From Granulibacter bethesdensis (lineage in GTDB: Bacteria > Pseudomonadota > Alphaproteobacteria > Acetobacterales > Acetobacteraceae): a stretch of 64,000 bases of DNA. Each line of letters starts with the position of its first letter. Positions within the stretch are counted from its first letter, which is position 1. Position numbers and translations under genes: made by a program. The stretch covers positions 2,630,001-2,694,000 of the forward strand of contig NZ_CP018194.1 in NCBI RefSeq assembly GCF_001889545.1, given 5' to 3'. This document shows, one piece after another, positions 9,830 through 20,530 of this stretch. The notes under the pieces were generated by a model. That model saw only the letters and a list, made by a program, of their open reading frames with translations, did no database searches and was not told where the DNA came from.

Positions 9830-10099
9830 TTAGCGGCGCAGGCCCAGACGCTTGATCAGCGCGTCATAACGGGCAACTTCCTTACGCTTCAGATAGTCCA
9901 GCAGACCACGACGCTGGCCAACCAGCATCAGCAGGCCACGACGGGAATGGAAGTCCTTCGCGTGGGTCTTCAGATGTTCGGTCAGATTGGCGATACGCTC
10001 GGAGAGCAGGGCAATCTGCACTTCCGGGCTGCCGGTATCGTTGGCGGCGCGGGCATATTCGCTGATCAGCGCCGTACGGCGCTCTGCGGTAATCGACAT
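9830..10099 (-). CDS. rpsO: 30S ribosomal protein S15
   Basis: An 89-residue S15, exactly the usual length, binding 16S rRNA in the central domain of the 30S subunit. Typical segments are [15 protein letters not shown] and [19 protein letters not shown], and the C-terminal helix ends LIKRLGLRR. The ATG at 10099 has GGAG 6 bases upstream. It sits between truB and pnp in the standard order. Confidence 0.99.
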   Translation of the reverse strand: MSITAERRTALISEYARAANDTGSPEVQIALLSERIANLTEHLKTHAKDFHSRRGLLMLVGQRRGLLDYLKRKEVARYDALIKRLGLRR

Positions 10100-10134
10100 C
10101 GGTCACTCCATGATTCAGGGTTGCAGTGGACGCG

Positions 10135-11058
10135 TCACATCATGCGCTCAGGCCGCAGCAGACCATCCTGCAAGCGACACAGACCAACGACGCGGCTCCC
10201 CGCCATGGCACGCACCAATCCACCATCGGGATCGATCCGGTCTGGAATACGGCCCATCAACGGGATCAGGCTGAGCGCCTGCCCATGGGAAAGGCCGGTG
10301 GCCTCCTGCTCGGTCAGGGCCAGCGCCGGGATGTCGGCCAGCGCGGTCGCGACCGGAAGCAAAAGGTCCGGGGAAGCGTGGGGGGTATCGCCGGAAGCAA
10401 GCGCCTTGTCCAGTGAAATAGCCGTCGCCTCCGTAAAGGGGCCGACCCGCAGCCGACGCAGGGCAGCGATATGGCCCACTGTTCCGCAGGCGCGGGCGAT
10501 ATCGCGGGCAAGGCTGCGCATATAGACGCCCTTGCCGGACTGGACCTCGAACACCGCCAGATCATCATTCAGACGCTCGATCAGTTCGAACCGGTCCACC
10601 CGTGCGGGACGGGGCGGCAGATCGGGCGGACGCCCATCCCGCGCCATGTCATAAGCGCGCTCCCCCGCCACCTTGATGGCCGAATAGGCGGGAGGAATCT
10701 GCATGATCGTACCGCGAAACCCCTCCAGCGCCGCACGCAGCGCATCATCGGTGGGGCGCACCGTGCTGGTGGCCGTTACTGCGCCCTCGGCATCGTCCGT
10801 GTCGCGCGACTCGCCCATTTTCAGGGTGAAATGGTACAGTTTCGTGCCATCCATGACGTATGGAACGGTCTTGGTCGCCGCCCCGAACGCAATCGGCAAC
10901 AGACCGGTCGCGAGAGGGTCCAGCGTGCCGCCATGCCCCGCTTTCTGGGCGTCGAAACCGCGCTTGACCCTGTTCACCACATCGGTGCTGGTCATGCCCT
11001 GCGGCTTGTCAATGATCAGCCAGCCATCCAGAGGCCGGCCTTTTCTGCGTCTGTTCAT
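10135..11058 (-). CDS. truB: tRNA pseudouridine(55) synthase
   Basis: A 307-residue TruB, which makes pseudouridine 55 in the T-loop of tRNAs. The start region has GWLIIDKPQGMTS. The catalytic Asp lies in GHGGTLDPLATGLLP (about residue 45), followed by the conserved Y/KxY segment and the C-terminal RNA-binding region. The ATG at 11058 is preferred over the in-frame TTG two codons upstream. The gap to rpsO is 35 bases, so truB-rpsO-pnp is one operon. rbfA and infB, which usually precede truB, lie 48 kb away on the same strand. Confidence 0.98.
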   Translation of the reverse strand: MNRRRKGRPLDGWLIIDKPQGMTSTDVVNRVKRGFDAQKAGHGGTLDPLATGLLPIAFGAATKTVPYVMDGTKLYHFTLKMGESRDTDDAEGAVTATSTVRPTDDALRAALEGFRGTIMQIPPAYSAIKVAGERAYDMARDGRPPDLPPRPARVDRFELIERLNDDLAVFEVQSGKGVYMRSLARDIARACGTVGHIAALRRLRVGPFTEATAISLDKALASGDTPHASPDLLLPVATALADIPALALTEQEATGLSHGQALSLIPLMGRIPDRIDPDGGLVRAMAGSRVVGLCRLQDGLLRPERMM

Positions 11059-11249
11059 GCTCAAAAACTATCCCGGCCCACCCAAAGGGCCACCTCCCGG
11101 CAGCCCGGCCGCGGGCCTGTAACATGGGATGACCAGATCGGATATGCCCCGCTTTCCCATATCCGGCATGTGCATCCGCCACAGCATGAGATGACCATGG
11201 ACCGGAGGCAGACTTGCCAGTCTCCTCATGCTATGGCTCAAAAGAGTAA

Positions 11250-12260
<1,011 letters not shown>

Positions 12261-12333
12261 CCTGCATACATCCCGTCAGACCCGGCTTCATGGCCATCCG
12301 GAGCTGACGGATTTCATTAAAGGAGATTATTCG

Positions 12334-12564
12334 ATGCGCCTTTCCCGCGCGATTTTTCTGACCATTCCCGCCCTGATTGCGACATCCGGCCTGCTTGGCC
12401 TGACGGGCTGTGAACGCGAAGCCCCCATGGAACGCGCCGGGGCCGCGCTGGACCGGGCCGGGACCAAAACCGGTGAGGCCGTCGGCACCGCCGCCGACAA
12501 GACCGGCAAGGCCCTGAACAATGCCGGCCAGTGGGTTGATCAGAAAATCAACGACAAGAAGTAA
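12334..12564 (+). CDS. Small lipoprotein, hypothetical
   Basis: A 76-residue predicted lipoprotein. The signal sequence ends in the lipobox LTGC, giving an acylated Cys26. The mature part is an alanine-rich amphipathic helix with repeated G-x-A and T-x-K-x-G spacing (DRAGTKTGEAVG, DKTGKALNNAGQ). The ATG at 12334 has AAAGGAGA 8 bases upstream; the frame is open further upstream through the gmd end but that part lacks a ribosome site. A strong terminator follows directly. The function is unknown; such short helical lipoproteins are often envelope stress or entericidin-like proteins. Confidence 0.82.
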   Translation: MRLSRAIFLTIPALIATSGLLGLTGCEREAPMERAGAALDRAGTKTGEAVGTAADKTGKALNNAGQWVDQKINDKK

Positions 12565-12590
12565 TCCTGTTCGGATTGCGAGGATGAAGA

Positions 12591-12616
12591 CCCCCGCTTT
12601 CAGGCGGGGGTTTTTC
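12591..12616 (+). terminator. Rho-independent terminator after the small lipoprotein gene
   Basis: A stem CCCCCGC / GCGGGGG with a 6-base loop (TTTCAG) is followed by TTTTTC, 27 bases beyond the lipoprotein stop. It also lies 12 bases from the pbpC stop on the other strand. Confidence 0.92.
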
Positions 12617-12627
12617 ATTATCAGGGC

Positions 12628-14667
12628 TTACGGAGCCGCAACGTCCTGCGCCTCCACCATCAACCTGACGTCTATCGAATCCGATCGTCCTGCGCTGTCC
12701 TGCACAGTCAGGTGATGAAAGCCCGGCCCATCCTGTCCCTTTGATGGCGTCCAGACCGGACTCCGCCCGGGAAGCAAGGGCGGCAGAGTCCGGCCATCCA
12801 CCATCCACCGGTAGGGAGGCTTGCCCTCCGCGGCCCGCAGATCGACCGGCTGCCCATCGCTGCTGTCGATGACTGCTCCCCTGGGAGGAAACAGGATGCG
12901 CGGCCCCGGCGCTGTCACGGACTGCCCAAGACGGGCCAGCCCTGGCCCCAGTCGCCCTTTTCGTTCCGGGGCCGCCACCGTCAGAGGTGCCTCCGGCGGC
13001 AGAAGATCGAACAACCGGAACAGCACGGGGCCTGAGGCGGTCAGACCGTACGCACCGGGTCGAGGGGCGCCGTCTTTTCGCCCGCTCCAGACCACGATCG
13101 TGTAGAGGGGGGATACGCCCACCGACCATGCATCCCGGAATCCATAGGATGTCCCGGTTTTATAGGCGATGGGGCGCTCCGGCTTCGCCACGCCATCCGG
13201 CAGGGAAGTATCACGCAGACTATCCAGCACCGCCGCAGCAGAAGCAGCAGAGCACAGCCGCCCATTCTCCACCGCCGGACCATCCCGGCGCAGTGTGAGG
13301 GAAGACATGATCCCCCCGGACGCCAGCCCGGCATAGAGTGCGGCCAGATCCTCCATTCGCACCCCTGCCCCGCCCAGCGCCAGCGACAGACCGGCGGAGG
13401 AAGCCCCCCTTGGCAGCCGCACTGTCATACCCGCAGCCCGCAGAGCCGCCAGAAAACGATCAGGGCCGAGCCGCGCCAGCAAGGCCACCGCCGGAATATT
13501 GAGCGATCCTTGCAGGGCTCGACGGGCCGTGACATCGCCATGCCAGCGATGATCAAAATTATGCGGGGCATAGGTGCTGACCTGCAAAGGCGCATCAGCA
13601 ATCAGCGTATCAGGAGCCGCAAGCGCATGGTCGAACGCCATGGCATACAGAAACGGCTTCAGCGTGGAGCCGGGGGAACGGATCGCCCGCACCATATCCA
13701 CCATCCCGGCCGGGCCGAAATAATGGCCGCCTCCGACATAGGCCAGCACGGCGCGATCCCTGTTGCGGATGACCAGCGCCGCCATATCGGCACCTGATCC
13801 GTTCCATTGCTCCAGCTGGCTGATGATAATCTGCTCGGTGCCGGACTGAAGATGGCGATCCAGCAGCGTCTCCACCGGTCCGGCATCGCGCCCGAAGCGA
13901 GCGATGAGGTGCCGCGCAAAAACCGGAAATCTGTGCCAGCGCATAGCGGGCCAGATGGCAGCAGAGCCATTCGGTTTTCCATGCTCCACGATGTCCAGGA
14001 CATGCGCGGCCCCGCGACGGGCAGCCTCCTGATGCCGGTCGGGGCGGCGACTGGTCGGGCTTTGCGGAATGGCGACCAGCAGGGAAGCTTCCTCCCTGCT
14101 CAGGTGATCCGGTTCATGGCCGAACCAGATCAGGGATGCACTGCGCACCCCTTCGACATTGCCACCCATGGGAACCAGCGTCTCATACAGGGCCAGCACC
14201 CCCTCCCGCCCGAGATGCGCCTGCAACTGCACCGCCCGCGCCATTTCCAGCAGTTTGGCGGGAATACCCCGCCAGTTGCGGGCATGGCGATACTCCGGAT
14301 GCAGCAAACGCACGGTCTGCATGGCAATGGTCGAGCCGCCCGACACCACCCTGCCATGCCGCAGCACCTGCCAGCTCGCCCGCAAGACGGAAAGAGGATT
14401 CACGCCCGGATGCCATGCAAACCACCGGTCCTCGCGCTCCAGCAACAGAGAGCGGTAGAGCGGCGCCACCCCTTCCATGCGTGGGCGCAGCCGCCAGAAC
14501 CCGTCGGACGTCACGGCAACGTTCAGAATCCCGTCCGAGGAGTCACGCAGCTCCGTCGAAAGCCGCGCCGCACGGGACAGATCGGGCGGACAGGCCACGT
14601 CCAGCGCCAGCAAACCTGACGGCAGCAGCACGACCGCCAGCACAGCCAGCCGCCCTTTACCCAGCAT
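12628..14667 (-). CDS. pbpC: Penicillin-binding protein 1C
   Basis: A 679-residue bifunctional class A penicillin-binding protein of the PbpC type, anchored by an N-terminal hydrophobic segment and acting in the periplasm. The GT51 glycosyltransferase domain has EDRWFAWHPGV (catalytic Glu, about residue 77) and SGGSTIAMQ. The transpeptidase domain shows SxxK as STLK (about residue 335), SxN as SLN, and KTGTS. The C-terminal about 90 residues form the PbpC-specific domain. The start is 3 bases after the stop of the alpha-2-macroglobulin gene, so the two are cotranscribed. Pairing of pbpC with an alpha-2-macroglobulin gene is known in many proteobacteria. Confidence 0.96.
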   Translation of the reverse strand: MLGKGRLAVLAVVLLPSGLLALDVACPPDLSRAARLSTELRDSSDGILNVAVTSDGFWRLRPRMEGVAPLYRSLLLEREDRWFAWHPGVNPLSVLRASWQVLRHGRVVSGGSTIAMQTVRLLHPEYRHARNWRGIPAKLLEMARAVQLQAHLGREGVLALYETLVPMGGNVEGVRSASLIWFGHEPDHLSREEASLLVAIPQSPTSRRPDRHQEAARRGAAHVLDIVEHGKPNGSAAIWPAMRWHRFPVFARHLIARFGRDAGPVETLLDRHLQSGTEQIIISQLEQWNGSGADMAALVIRNRDRAVLAYVGGGHYFGPAGMVDMVRAIRSPGSTLKPFLYAMAFDHALAAPDTLIADAPLQVSTYAPHNFDHRWHGDVTARRALQGSLNIPAVALLARLGPDRFLAALRAAGMTVRLPRGASSAGLSLALGGAGVRMEDLAALYAGLASGGIMSSLTLRRDGPAVENGRLCSAASAAAVLDSLRDTSLPDGVAKPERPIAYKTGTSYGFRDAWSVGVSPLYTIVVWSGRKDGAPRPGAYGLTASGPVLFRLFDLLPPEAPLTVAAPERKGRLGPGLARLGQSVTAPGPRILFPPRGAVIDSSDGQPVDLRAAEGKPPYRWMVDGRTLPPLLPGRSPVWTPSKGQDGPGFHHLTVQDSAGRSDSIDVRLMVEAQDVAAP

Positions 14668-14670
14668 GGA

Positions 14671-17600
14671 TCAACGCACACCGACCCGCGTGACACCGGC
14701 TTCCGTGCGGGCCATGACGGACGGGCGATACATATCCTCGACAATCGCTTCGGGACGGGTAAACTGTCCGGGGGTTACCAGGCGCACAATATAGGCCACC
14801 CGGAATTCCCGGCCTGACAGGCCGTGATGGTCGTCATCGTGATCCTCGTAGCGCCGACTTCCCTCCTGCCCCAGCACAAAAGCAGCCACGAAACGGTCAT
14901 CGCGGGCCTGCCAGCTTTGCAGCGAAGACAGATCCTGAAGGAATTCATACCCTTTCACGCTGCTCATCGGCGCCTCGATTTCCCAGCCCGCCGGTAGCAT
15001 ATCCACCAGCACCGTCTGATGATTGCCATCATCCCTGACCTGACCGGACAACGCGACGATCAGCCGGTCATTCTGCCGCAGACGTTGCGGATCAACCGGC
15101 GATCCATCCATGTTCAGCAACGTGCGGGTCAGGGTGTAGCCAGCCTCGATCGGCTTCGGTGACGCTTTCGGCGTTCCCGTCACAGTCACTGTACGGAAAA
15201 GCCGCGCCTGCGTGTCATTGCGGACCGCATATCCGCTGGCCAGTTGCCCCGGCGTGGGTGACAGCGCCATCGGCAGCGCACCTGGCCGGGATACGCCGTT
15301 CACTGTCAGCAACGATCCGCTTTTGATCGGCGCTCCGTTCTGTAATTCATGCGCCGCCATCAGCAGCCATGCCTTTTCCTGCGTATTCAGGCTCTCCGGC
15401 TGAAGGTTCTGATTCTGCACGCTCGCCAGCAGGGAGGTCGCAAGATCGTCATTGCGCGTTTCCGCCGCAATCGCGATCAGCGCCGCCATATCACGCAGCG
15501 GTGTGTAGTAGAAACCACCCATCCACTCGCCGGGTACAGAGGACAGTTTGAGATTGGCGGATGCCAGCCGGAACAGCTTTTTCGCCCGCTCCGTATCGCC
15601 GGTGAGGGAAGCAGCCCCCGCGAGTTGAGCGAGCGCAATCGCCGGGGCCGGTTTGCCGTTCTCGAACGTCACACTGCCCGACTCCGGCTTGTCGCCACCC
15701 ATCCAGCCGAGACTGTCACTGATACGGTGCAGCAGGGCCGCATCCACCTGACCACCCGAGCGGGCCAGCAGATAAAGGCCATACACGACCGTCACATCCC
15801 GGCTGGCGTGATAATAACCGCTTTCCTCGTTGCCGGAGCCGGATACGATGGCCTGAACATTGGCCAGCCCGCGACCGAGCGCCGCATCGGGAATATCAAA
15901 ACCGGCCTGCCGTGCATGCACCAGAAAATCAACGGTATAGATGTTCAGCCAATCCGAAGCCCCGTTATCGCCCAGACGCCATAAACCGAACCGGCCGGTT
16001 GCGCCCTGACGATCGAGAATCGTGTCGATCGCTCCCTGCACACGCTGAATGACGGCGCGGCTTTCCTTTCCGTCCCTCCCAATCAGGGTCGGATCATTGA
16101 AATAGAGCAGGGGCAGGGCCGCAGAGGCTAACTGCTCCGTGCAGCCATACGGATACTGGTACAGCGACCGCAGCAGACCGACGACATCGATTCCGCCGAA
16201 ACGGTTATAGCCGACGGAAACCGACACACTGCCGGGGGCGAAGCTTTTCTGTGCAAGCGGATCGTAGCTCCATAACTCTCCCGGTGTCTGAATGGCGGTC
16301 TGCGCAATGCTGAAGGGGAAATGAGGCTCCCGTACCGCAATCTCGTCATGATGGGTGACATGGAACCCGTTCGGGCCCGTGACCTCGGTCTCCATGGTCA
16401 GGATGCCGTCACCACTGGCAGTCAGAGTGAGCGGATCAGCCACGCGATCCCCCGGCTTCAGATCATAGTCCAGCGCATGTTGTGCACTGACCTGGCCGGG
16501 CCCCTGAGTCGTGATTTTCACGGTGTAGCGGCCTGCCGCTCCGTCAACATCATGCAGTTGCAACACTGGCTGCGCGACATCGCCCGGTGCCAGAAAACGC
16601 GGCAGTGCCAGAGTGACCACCACCGGATCACGCACCGTCAGCGGTGCATCCGCATGACCCAGCGCCTGCGGATCATAGGCCACCGCCATCAGGCGCAATT
16701 CACCCTGAAAATCCGGTATGTTCAGTTCAATGGTGGCATTGCCCTTCGCATCCAGCGCCACCGGTCCCCGGAACAGCGCCACGGTCCGGCTGCTGCGCAC
16801 CGGCAGGGCAGCCCCGCCCAGATCATCATCCCCGCCGCCACCGCCTTCATGCACCGCGCCGACACGGGCATCATCATCCAGCAAGCGACCGTAATCATCG
16901 CGCATGGACACGCCCAGACGCTGTTTTGCGGCCAGCGCACCCAGCGGATCCGGCGCGTGAAATTTCGTAATCTGGAGGATACCCTCATCCACTGCGGCCA
17001 GCGTGACATACGCGGATTGCGGTGTGTCGCCATTCGACCGAGCGACATGCACCGGCACCTGAATGGACTGACGCGGCAGGGTCTGCTGCGGGGCTTTCAT
17101 CTCCACGGTCAGGCGATGCGCGGAGGTATCCGTGGCGATCCAGGCAAGCCCCACCGCCCGCACCGGATCATGCGCCCGACGCTTCTGATCCAGCGGCCTG
17201 TAGAGCGTCACCAGAACATACGCCCCTGCCCCCCAATCCTCCGCAGCTTTCACATCGACTGTCAGGCCGCCCGCAGGAACCGCAATATCACGGGTTTCCA
17301 GCACCCGACTGTTGGCAATGACGATCTCCGCACGACCGGCAAAAGGCGCGTCGATATGCAGCCGGGCTGTCTCTCCTGCTTTCAGAGTGTTTTTATCAGC
17401 GGAGACAGCCAGCTTATCGGGACTATCTGCATTCATATCGGTGGAGGATTGCCAGCCGGAAGAAAATCTCATGCTGGTGACAGCCCCGCTGGCCTCATCC
17501 GAGACGATCAGCCGGTAGGTGCCCCATGGCAGGGAACGCGCGATTCCAGTCTTGCCGTCCGCAGTGCTGTCCACCGTGCCGGACGCCACCGTGCGATCCA

Positions 17601-19650
17601 CGACATGATAATGATACGTCCAGTGGCTGCCGTTTTCACGCAGCCAGTCCCAGTGCCGCTCCTCCTCCACCAGAGCCCAGTGCAGGCCGGGATGCGCCAC
17701 CGGTTTGCCATCGGTGGAGAACGTGCCAACCCGGAAACGGGCGGGCGTATCCTCCTTTACCTGATCGCCGGAAAATTCCGGCAGCAAGCCGATCAGAAGG
17801 GGTTTTGTCCGCAGCCTGATCTGCTGGCTGGCCTCCACCACCCGCCCGCTCGGCTCCGCCATACCGGCGACGAATGTCGCGATCAGGGGGGAGGCAACAG
17901 AATCGGGCAGTTTGGGGGTGACGTCGATTGCCACCTTTCCCGCCGCATCGGCATCAGGCAGTTCGACCGGCGTGGCATTTTGGGCCACGGTCTCATCCAC
18001 CACACCGAAATGCCAGCCTTTCAGACCGGGTACCGGTTCGGGGTCAGGGGCAAATTCCAGCCGCGCTTCCGCATGCAGCCCGACAGCCGGAGCACCATAC
18101 AGGAACCGGCCCGTCAGCGTGCCGGTGATATGCTGGGTCGGACCAACTTCTTTCGGCAATCCATCCAGCGTCACCGCAAGCGTCTGCGGCACGAAATCCC
18201 TCACCTGCACCTGCAGCGCACCAATCGGCGGTCTGGTGGGATCGGTCAGCGCCTCGATGGTCCAGTTGCCGTGAGAGGATGGGTCAGGCAGCGTAAAATC
18301 ATGCCGGAAACCGCCAGACGGGCTGGATTTGGCATCCAGCGTGATGCGCTTTGCCTCCATCCCGTTCGGACGGCGCAACACCAGACTCAACGGCATGGCG
18401 GCGGCTGCATCCAGCGAACGCTGACGCAACAACGCCATGACATGGATCGTCTCGCCGGGGCGGTAAATGCCGCGATCCGCGTAAAGATAGGCTTCGATCG
18501 GGCCGGGAGGCTGCCGCCCGGACACACCGCGGTCAGACAGATCGAAAGGTTGACCTTCCAGACTCTGGACCGCGATATCCCCTTTCTCCCCATGTGCAAT
18601 CAGCAGTGCTGGCCCAGCCGCTCCGACTCCGGCCAGCAATGGGGCCGCAAAATGCGCTTTGCCGGAGGAATCGGTTTTCGCAGTGGCCAGCACATCCTGC
18701 CCGCGCGAGAGTAGATGAAGGGTCAGCCCGGCCTGCGGCATCGCATCAGACAGCGCGCGTGCCACCACAGTCAGCCCATCCTCACCCTGCCATGTGGACA
18801 GGCCGGTACGGGTGGCGATCAGCCAGTGCCCCGCAATGCTGCTTTCATACACATCACCATTATCGCTGCTTCCCTCATCACTGCCGGGCAACAGGGAAGC
18901 AGCCGGACGATCCGCATTTTCCGCGATGACCAGATACGCGCCAGCCTCTTCCGGCTTGATGATGGAAGGGATCGGGAAGGCCGTTTCAACGGTCGCGTTC
19001 TTCTCCGACGCCGCACCGGTTCCGGTCTCCATCGTGCCGGACCAGATTTGTGTCGCATCGCTCTGTAACAGACGGCGGAGGTCCCATACCGAGAAACTCT
19101 GTTTGCCGAGATCGATATCACGTCCGTACTGCCCCGTATTCGTCAGTTTGCTGGACAGCAGACGTTCGCCCATACGGAACACCCGGACCCGCACCCGTCG
19201 CGTATTCACCGTCTGGATCGTCAGGCCGGAGGAGGTGGCGCGCGACAGGATCCAGCCTTTGCCACCAACTGCAATCATCGGATCGCGATCGGGCATTGTC
19301 GCCTTGACGGTAAAGGCACGGCTGGTCTTCTGACCTTTGCTGCCCGTCACACCGGGCAGAACGGTGATGGTATAATCCCGGCCCGGGGACAGGCCATCCA
19401 CACAAAGACGGTTTGCAGTCACGCGGGTGACGATCCGGGCGGCCGGAGATACTTTCAGAAAGCCGGCTTCATTGGCGCCTGCCTCGGTCGAGAGCTTGTC
19501 ATCGAATCTCAGGCACAGACCGGAGCGGTCGGCTGTCTGCTCGGGGGCCACACCCCGAAACTGCAACGCCTCCTGCCCAAGGGCAGGGTTTGCGGCCAAT
19601 CCCGCCAACAGAGCCGCAGTCCAGAATCGTGTTGCAGCCCTGGCAGACAT
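14671..19650 (-). CDS. Bacterial alpha-2-macroglobulin (YfhM type)
   Basis: A 1659-residue protease-trapping protein, matching the usual about 1650 residues. The N-terminus is a cleavable signal peptide ending near ALGQE. It lacks the lipobox Cys of E. coli YfhM, so it is predicted to be free in the periplasm. Repeated macroglobulin beta-sandwich domains fill the first about 900 residues. The thioester motif CTEQ is at Cys1170 within YPYGCTEQ, in the helical thioester domain. The ATG at 19650 is chosen because GGAGG lies 8 bases upstream; an in-frame TTG 8 codons earlier has none. It is cotranscribed with pbpC, consistent with guarding peptidoglycan repair against proteases. Confidence 0.95.
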   Translation of the reverse strand: MSARAATRFWTAALLAGLAANPALGQEALQFRGVAPEQTADRSGLCLRFDDKLSTEAGANEAGFLKVSPAARIVTRVTANRLCVDGLSPGRDYTITVLPGVTGSKGQKTSRAFTVKATMPDRDPMIAVGGKGWILSRATSSGLTIQTVNTRRVRVRVFRMGERLLSSKLTNTGQYGRDIDLGKQSFSVWDLRRLLQSDATQIWSGTMETGTGAASEKNATVETAFPIPSIIKPEEAGAYLVIAENADRPAASLLPGSDEGSSDNGDVYESSIAGHWLIATRTGLSTWQGEDGLTVVARALSDAMPQAGLTLHLLSRGQDVLATAKTDSSGKAHFAAPLLAGVGAAGPALLIAHGEKGDIAVQSLEGQPFDLSDRGVSGRQPPGPIEAYLYADRGIYRPGETIHVMALLRQRSLDAAAAMPLSLVLRRPNGMEAKRITLDAKSSPSGGFRHDFTLPDPSSHGNWTIEALTDPTRPPIGALQVQVRDFVPQTLAVTLDGLPKEVGPTQHITGTLTGRFLYGAPAVGLHAEARLEFAPDPEPVPGLKGWHFGVVDETVAQNATPVELPDADAAGKVAIDVTPKLPDSVASPLIATFVAGMAEPSGRVVEASQQIRLRTKPLLIGLLPEFSGDQVKEDTPARFRVGTFSTDGKPVAHPGLHWALVEEERHWDWLRENGSHWTYHYHVVDRTVASGTVDSTADGKTGIARSLPWGTYRLIVSDEASGAVTSMRFSSGWQSSTDMNADSPDKLAVSADKNTLKAGETARLHIDAPFAGRAEIVIANSRVLETRDIAVPAGGLTVDVKAAEDWGAGAYVLVTLYRPLDQKRRAHDPVRAVGLAWIATDTSAHRLTVEMKAPQQTLPRQSIQVPVHVARSNGDTPQSAYVTLAAVDEGILQITKFHAPDPLGALAAKQRLGVSMRDDYGRLLDDDARVGAVHEGGGGGDDDLGGAALPVRSSRTVALFRGPVALDAKGNATIELNIPDFQGELRLMAVAYDPQALGHADAPLTVRDPVVVTLALPRFLAPGDVAQPVLQLHDVDGAAGRYTVKITTQGPGQVSAQHALDYDLKPGDRVADPLTLTASGDGILTMETEVTGPNGFHVTHHDEIAVREPHFPFSIAQTAIQTPGELWSYDPLAQKSFAPGSVSVSVGYNRFGGIDVVGLLRSLYQYPYGCTEQLASAALPLLYFNDPTLIGRDGKESRAVIQRVQGAIDTILDRQGATGRFGLWRLGDNGASDWLNIYTVDFLVHARQAGFDIPDAALGRGLANVQAIVSGSGNEESGYYHASRDVTVVYGLYLLARSGGQVDAALLHRISDSLGWMGGDKPESGSVTFENGKPAPAIALAQLAGAASLTGDTERAKKLFRLASANLKLSSVPGEWMGGFYYTPLRDMAALIAIAAETRNDDLATSLLASVQNQNLQPESLNTQEKAWLLMAAHELQNGAPIKSGSLLTVNGVSRPGALPMALSPTPGQLASGYAVRNDTQARLFRTVTVTGTPKASPKPIEAGYTLTRTLLNMDGSPVDPQRLRQNDRLIVALSGQVRDDGNHQTVLVDMLPAGWEIEAPMSSVKGYEFLQDLSSLQSWQARDDRFVAAFVLGQEGSRRYEDHDDDHHGLSGREFRVAYIVRLVTPGQFTRPEAIVEDMYRPSVMARTEAGVTRVGVR

Positions 19651-19834
19651 TTTTTCATCCTCCGGTGCTTTCAATCAGAAAGCAGCAAGAAGGATCACAA
19701 TACAAAATTCAAGACGCAACATTGTGTTTTCGATCTGAAATTGGACCGCGAATTATCCATCCTTACGGAATCAATGGGCCAATACTGAAACCGGCGCCAT
19801 TTTCACGGCGCCGGTTCTGATCAGAATGATCTGC

Positions 19835-20170
19835 TTATTTAAAGAATACTGCCGCAGGCCCGCTCGCACGCGGAGGACCAGGCGGTGGCCCCGGGGGAGG
19901 TCCGGGCGGCGGACCGGGCCGTGGTCTCGGCGGTGGTGGACCCGGAGGAGGGGGAGGAGGCGGGCCGCCCCAGCGGCGGCCGCCTCCCCAATAAGGCCCA
20001 CTCCAGTAGGGGTTGCCGTAATAACCGGGATACCCGCCGCCCCAGTAAGGGCCGCCGTACCCACCCCCGTAGCCACCAAAGCCCCCTACATCCGAGCAAG
20101 CTCCCACCACCAGCACAGAGGAGAGGAGCAGGCAACGTGTCATCCAGCGAAGAGCGATACGATGAATCAT
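19835..20170 (-). CDS. Gly/Tyr- and Pro-rich lipoprotein, hypothetical
   Basis: A 111-residue low-complexity lipoprotein. The signal sequence ends in the lipobox VGAC (Cys25). The mature protein has a Gly/Tyr/Trp-rich stretch (about residues 30-65), followed by a Pro-rich stretch with runs of P and repeated GPPP units. Such sequences are flexible and probably span the envelope, but no enzymatic motif is seen. The ATG at 20170 follows AAAGG by 5 bases and is preferred over an in-frame start five codons earlier. An imperfect dyad (TTTAC-N5-GTAAA, about 20235-20255) lies upstream. The 160-base gap to the macroglobulin gene holds no visible terminator. Confidence 0.7.
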   Translation of the reverse strand: MIHRIALRWMTRCLLLSSVLVVGACSDVGGFGGYGGGYGGPYWGGGYPGYYGNPYWSGPYWGGGRRWGGPPPPPPPGPPPPRPRPGPPPGPPPGPPPGPPRASGPAAVFFK

Positions 20171-20299
20171 GACACCTTTAGACACCTATAAAGTGGCCAG
20201 ATCATGGCGGCGGGGCGTGAGGATTCCAACGTTTACCGATCGTAAAGTTTCCAGGCTGAGATACCCCTTTTCTGCATGCACAAAAATGTATGAGAGCAA

Positions 20300-20530
20300 T
20301 CAGGGAGGAGGATCAGCCGGTCTTCCCGGCGGAAGAGCCGGTGCCCCCGTCAAGTTCCTGACTCCAGGGGCATATGGATCAATCCCGTAAGGACCGCTGG
20401 CATTGCCCGGCTTATAGCCGGCTCCTTCATATCCTTCATTCTGCGCACATCCGGCCAACATCAGACCGAAGGCCAGCAGCAGAAAAGAACGACGGACGAC
20501 ACCATCACGGCATAAACGCATCCCTATCAT
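20300..20530 (-). CDS. Small lipoprotein downstream of the acyltransferase fusion
   Basis: A 76-residue predicted lipoprotein (73 if the second ATG at 20521 is used). The lipobox LAGC places the acylated Cys at residue 28. The mature part is Gly/Pro/Tyr-rich with no recognised domain. Its ATG overlaps the stop of the preceding acyltransferase gene as ATGA, so the two are translationally coupled. Coupling to a phospholipid-repair enzyme suggests an envelope role, but this is inference only. Confidence 0.68.
   Translation of the reverse strand: MIGMRLCRDGVVRRSFLLLAFGLMLAGCAQNEGYEGAGYKPGNASGPYGIDPYAPGVRNLTGAPALPPGRPADPPP

Noticed and set aside
16321-18714. A 797-codon plus-strand open frame opposite the alpha-2-macroglobulin gene
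   Set aside because: Same antisense artefact; no domain signature or plausible start.
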